The translations under genes and the position numbers were made by a program. From positions 124,001 to 188,000 of the forward strand of contig PXQV01000010.1 in NCBI GenBank assembly GCA_003021175.1: a DNA stretch of 64,000 nt, given 5' to 3'. The first letter of the stretch is position 1, and each line of letters opens with the position of its first letter. Below are positions 62,800 to 64,000 of this stretch, one piece after another. The notes beneath the pieces were generated by a model, which was given only the letters and a program-made list of their open reading frames with translations, was not told the DNA's origin and made no database searches. The DNA comes from Halobacteriales archaeon QH_7_66_36 (GTDB lineage: Archaea > Halobacteriota > Halobacteria > Halobacteriales > Haloarculaceae).

Positions 62800-64000
62800 T
62801 CACGCGACGAGTGCGGCGTCGAGCAGTTCGAGCGGATGGCGAACCTCGTAGCCCGTGCCGTGTTCCATCTGCATCGCGCAGGTGGGACACTCCGTCATGC
62901 CGGTTTGTCCCTCGGCGGCCTCCATGTGGTCGAACATCTCGTCGCCGATTGCCATCGACGTGTTGTACTTCTCCTCCTTCCAGCCGTAGGTGCCGGAGAT
63001 ACCGGAACAGGAGTCGCCGACATCCGTGACGCCGACATCGTCGAGGTCGCGGAACAGCTCCACGGCCTGTCGCTCTAACCCCTGATTGCGTGCGTGACAC
63101 GGAGCGTGGTAGGCGAACTCCTCGGCGAGGGCACCGTCGATCTCAGCGTCGGCGAGCGCGCCGCGGAGATCCTCGTGGACGCGGAGATACTCGACGGCTT
63201 CGAAGGTGTGGGCGGCCACCTCGTCGACGCCCTCGATGTCGAACAGCTCCGGATACTCCTGACGGAGCGCCATCGAACAGGAGGTGCACGACGCGATGGC
63301 GTCGTACCCCTGGTCGACGAGGTCAGCCATCGAGGAGACGTTCACCTCGGCGTGGCGGCGGGCGTCGTCGAGCATCCCGTTGGCGAACATCGGCGTGCCG
63401 GAACACTTCTGGTCGGGGACGACCACCTCGTAGCCGAACTGCTCGAACACCCGGACCATCGCCTTCCCGACCTCCGTCGTGTTGTAGTTGGCGTAACAGC
63501 CGTGGAAGTACGCGACCTTCTTGTCGGCGTCGCGGGGGTCGCCGCGGGCCGCGCGCCGCTCTCGTGCACGGCGGCGGGAGCCGTCGGCTCCGCCCCGCCG
63601 CGTCCACCACTCGCGGAACGTCTCCGTCGCGAACGCGGGGAACTCACGCTCGCTGGTGATACCCATCGTCTTTTCCAACAGCCAGCGGGCGGGCCCGAAG
63701 TTCATCGCGGCGTTGGCGAGGCGGGGGGCCTTGCTGGCGAGGAACGCCGAGGTGCGGTAGTTCGCGAGCAGGCGATTGCGCCAGTACTTCACCGAGAGCT
63801 TCGACATCCCGTCGACGTACTCCCCGCGGGCGGCGTTGTGCATCTGCGAGAGCGGCACGTCGGCGGGACAGGCCTCGTCACACCGCATGCAGTTCGAGCA
63901 GTCCATCACCGACTCGTCGACGGTGTGCTCGTCGTCACGCTGTTTCAGCCGCCACTGCTCCGGGCCTTGGAACTTCGGGCCGGGGAAGTCGTCGTCGACC
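62800..64000 (-). CDS. glpC: Anaerobic-type glycerol-3-phosphate dehydrogenase, subunit C (start outside window)
   Basis: C-terminal 400 residues of GlpC. A ferredoxin-like Cys cluster CSNCMRCDEACP lies near 63890, followed by two CCG-type heterodisulfide-reductase-like segments: FHGCYANYNTTEVGK...CSGTPMF and HAPCHARNQGLERQ...DSCSGISGTYG. Haloarchaeal GlpABC oxidises glycerol 3-phosphate and passes electrons to the chain. The first Fe-S cluster and N-terminus are beyond base 64000. An Arg/Gly/Asp-rich insert ([20 protein letters not shown]) lies before the first CCG segment. Confidence 0.9.
   Translation of the reverse strand, partial: VDDDFPGPKFQGPEQWRLKQRDDEHTVDESVMDCSNCMRCDEACPADVPLSQMHNAARGEYVDGMSKLSVKYWRNRLLANYRTSAFLASKAPRLANAAMNFGPARWLLEKTMGITSEREFPAFATETFREWWTRRGGADGSRRRARERRAARGDPRDADKKVAYFHGCYANYNTTEVGKAMVRVFEQFGYEVVVPDQKCSGTPMFANGMLDDARRHAEVNVSSMADLVDQGYDAIASCTSCSMALRQEYPELFDIEGVDEVAAHTFEAVEYLRVHEDLRGALADAEIDGALAEEFAYHAPCHARNQGLERQAVELFRDLDDVGVTDVGDSCSGISGTYGWKEEKYNTSMAIGDEMFDHMEAAEGQTGMTECPTCAMQMEHGTGYEVRHPLELLDAALVA

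Noticed and set aside
1-64000. CRISPR array or cas genes
   Set aside because: No regularly spaced 30-40 bp direct repeats and no Cas-like proteins. The dispersed hairpin elements are far apart and not arranged as an array.
1-64000. Prophage or integrative element
   Set aside because: No integrase, terminase, portal or capsid genes and no direct-repeat attachment site at the tRNA. Accessory patches are only a few genes or fragments long.

Overview
The window comes from a haloarchaeon (class Halobacteria). It is GC-rich with strong third-position GC, its proteins are acidic and Asp/Glu-rich, many starts look leaderless behind TATA-like boxes, and GTG starts are common. The genes are archaeal or haloarchaeal: archaeal L10e/L16 and L15e ribosomal proteins, CDP-archaeol synthase, type II GAPDH, RpaC-like protein, Rio2 kinase, NucS, and CobY in place of bacterial CobU. 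No rRNA, CRISPR array, integrase or complete transposase was seen. The window looks like ordinary chromosome with small decayed accessory patches.

Layout. 1-4.2 kb: cobalamin salvage (CobD-like, CobY), a zinc-finger/CAP membrane protein, a glutathione-S-transferase-like reductase and ribosomal protein L10e. 4.2-12.9 kb: ATP-grasp enzyme, Hsp20, archaeal GAPDH, M29-like aminopeptidase, a VapBC pair, a PQQ-propeller lipoprotein, a zinc-finger protein with protein-isoaspartate methyltransferase, and a DUF309 protein. 12.8-18.8 kb: remnant of a TnpB-type insertion element, tRNA-Arg(GCG), RpaC-like SSB with a creatininase/ArfB-like gene, MptD-like protein, the NAD-dependent glucose-6-phosphate dehydrogenase Azf, then an AT-rich patch with a broken restriction-endonuclease-like gene and a winged-helix regulator. 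18.9-28.8 kb: aldo/keto reductase, pyrE, an Amt-PII fusion, hemB, a DedA-like protein, carS, proline dehydrogenase, hemL and small genes. 29-36.9 kb: CstA, an ArsA-type ATPase pair, a methyltransferase, Nfo, NucS, DUF6735 and a DoxX-like protein. 36.9-41.2 kb: repeat debris, a DUF433 antitoxin with a gutted toxin, L15e, a 2-hydroxyacid dehydrogenase, mobile-element debris and Rio2. 41.4-51.2 kb: lipoprotein, esterase, His-rich secreted protein, a complete tungstate-type ABC transporter, a frameshifted membrane-protein gene, kynureninase, DJ-1/PfpI protein, an RNase H-like exonuclease and lipoate-protein ligase. 51.2-55.8 kb: pstSCAB phosphate uptake operon. 55.9-64 kb: peroxiredoxin, cupin, nitroreductase, AhpD-like protein, TRAM protein, RNase HI, an EamA transporter and the start-truncated glpC.

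The strongest unexplained signal is a family of dispersed intergenic hairpin elements (about 4.3, 10.3, 28.9, 32.8 and 59.3 kb, with a decayed copy near 37.0 kb). All intact copies carry a 5' box GGGACTGAAAGG and a 3' box GGGGCTTTC around a variable, palindrome-rich interior. Some copies have imperfect terminal inverted repeats (GTGTTCAGATAAGGGT), as in a MITE. In the 4.3 kb pair the basal stems differ in sequence but both pair perfectly, which suggests selection on RNA structure. Four further loci show gene decay: a 5-bp duplication, two single-base deletions, an internal deletion and an N-terminal truncation.
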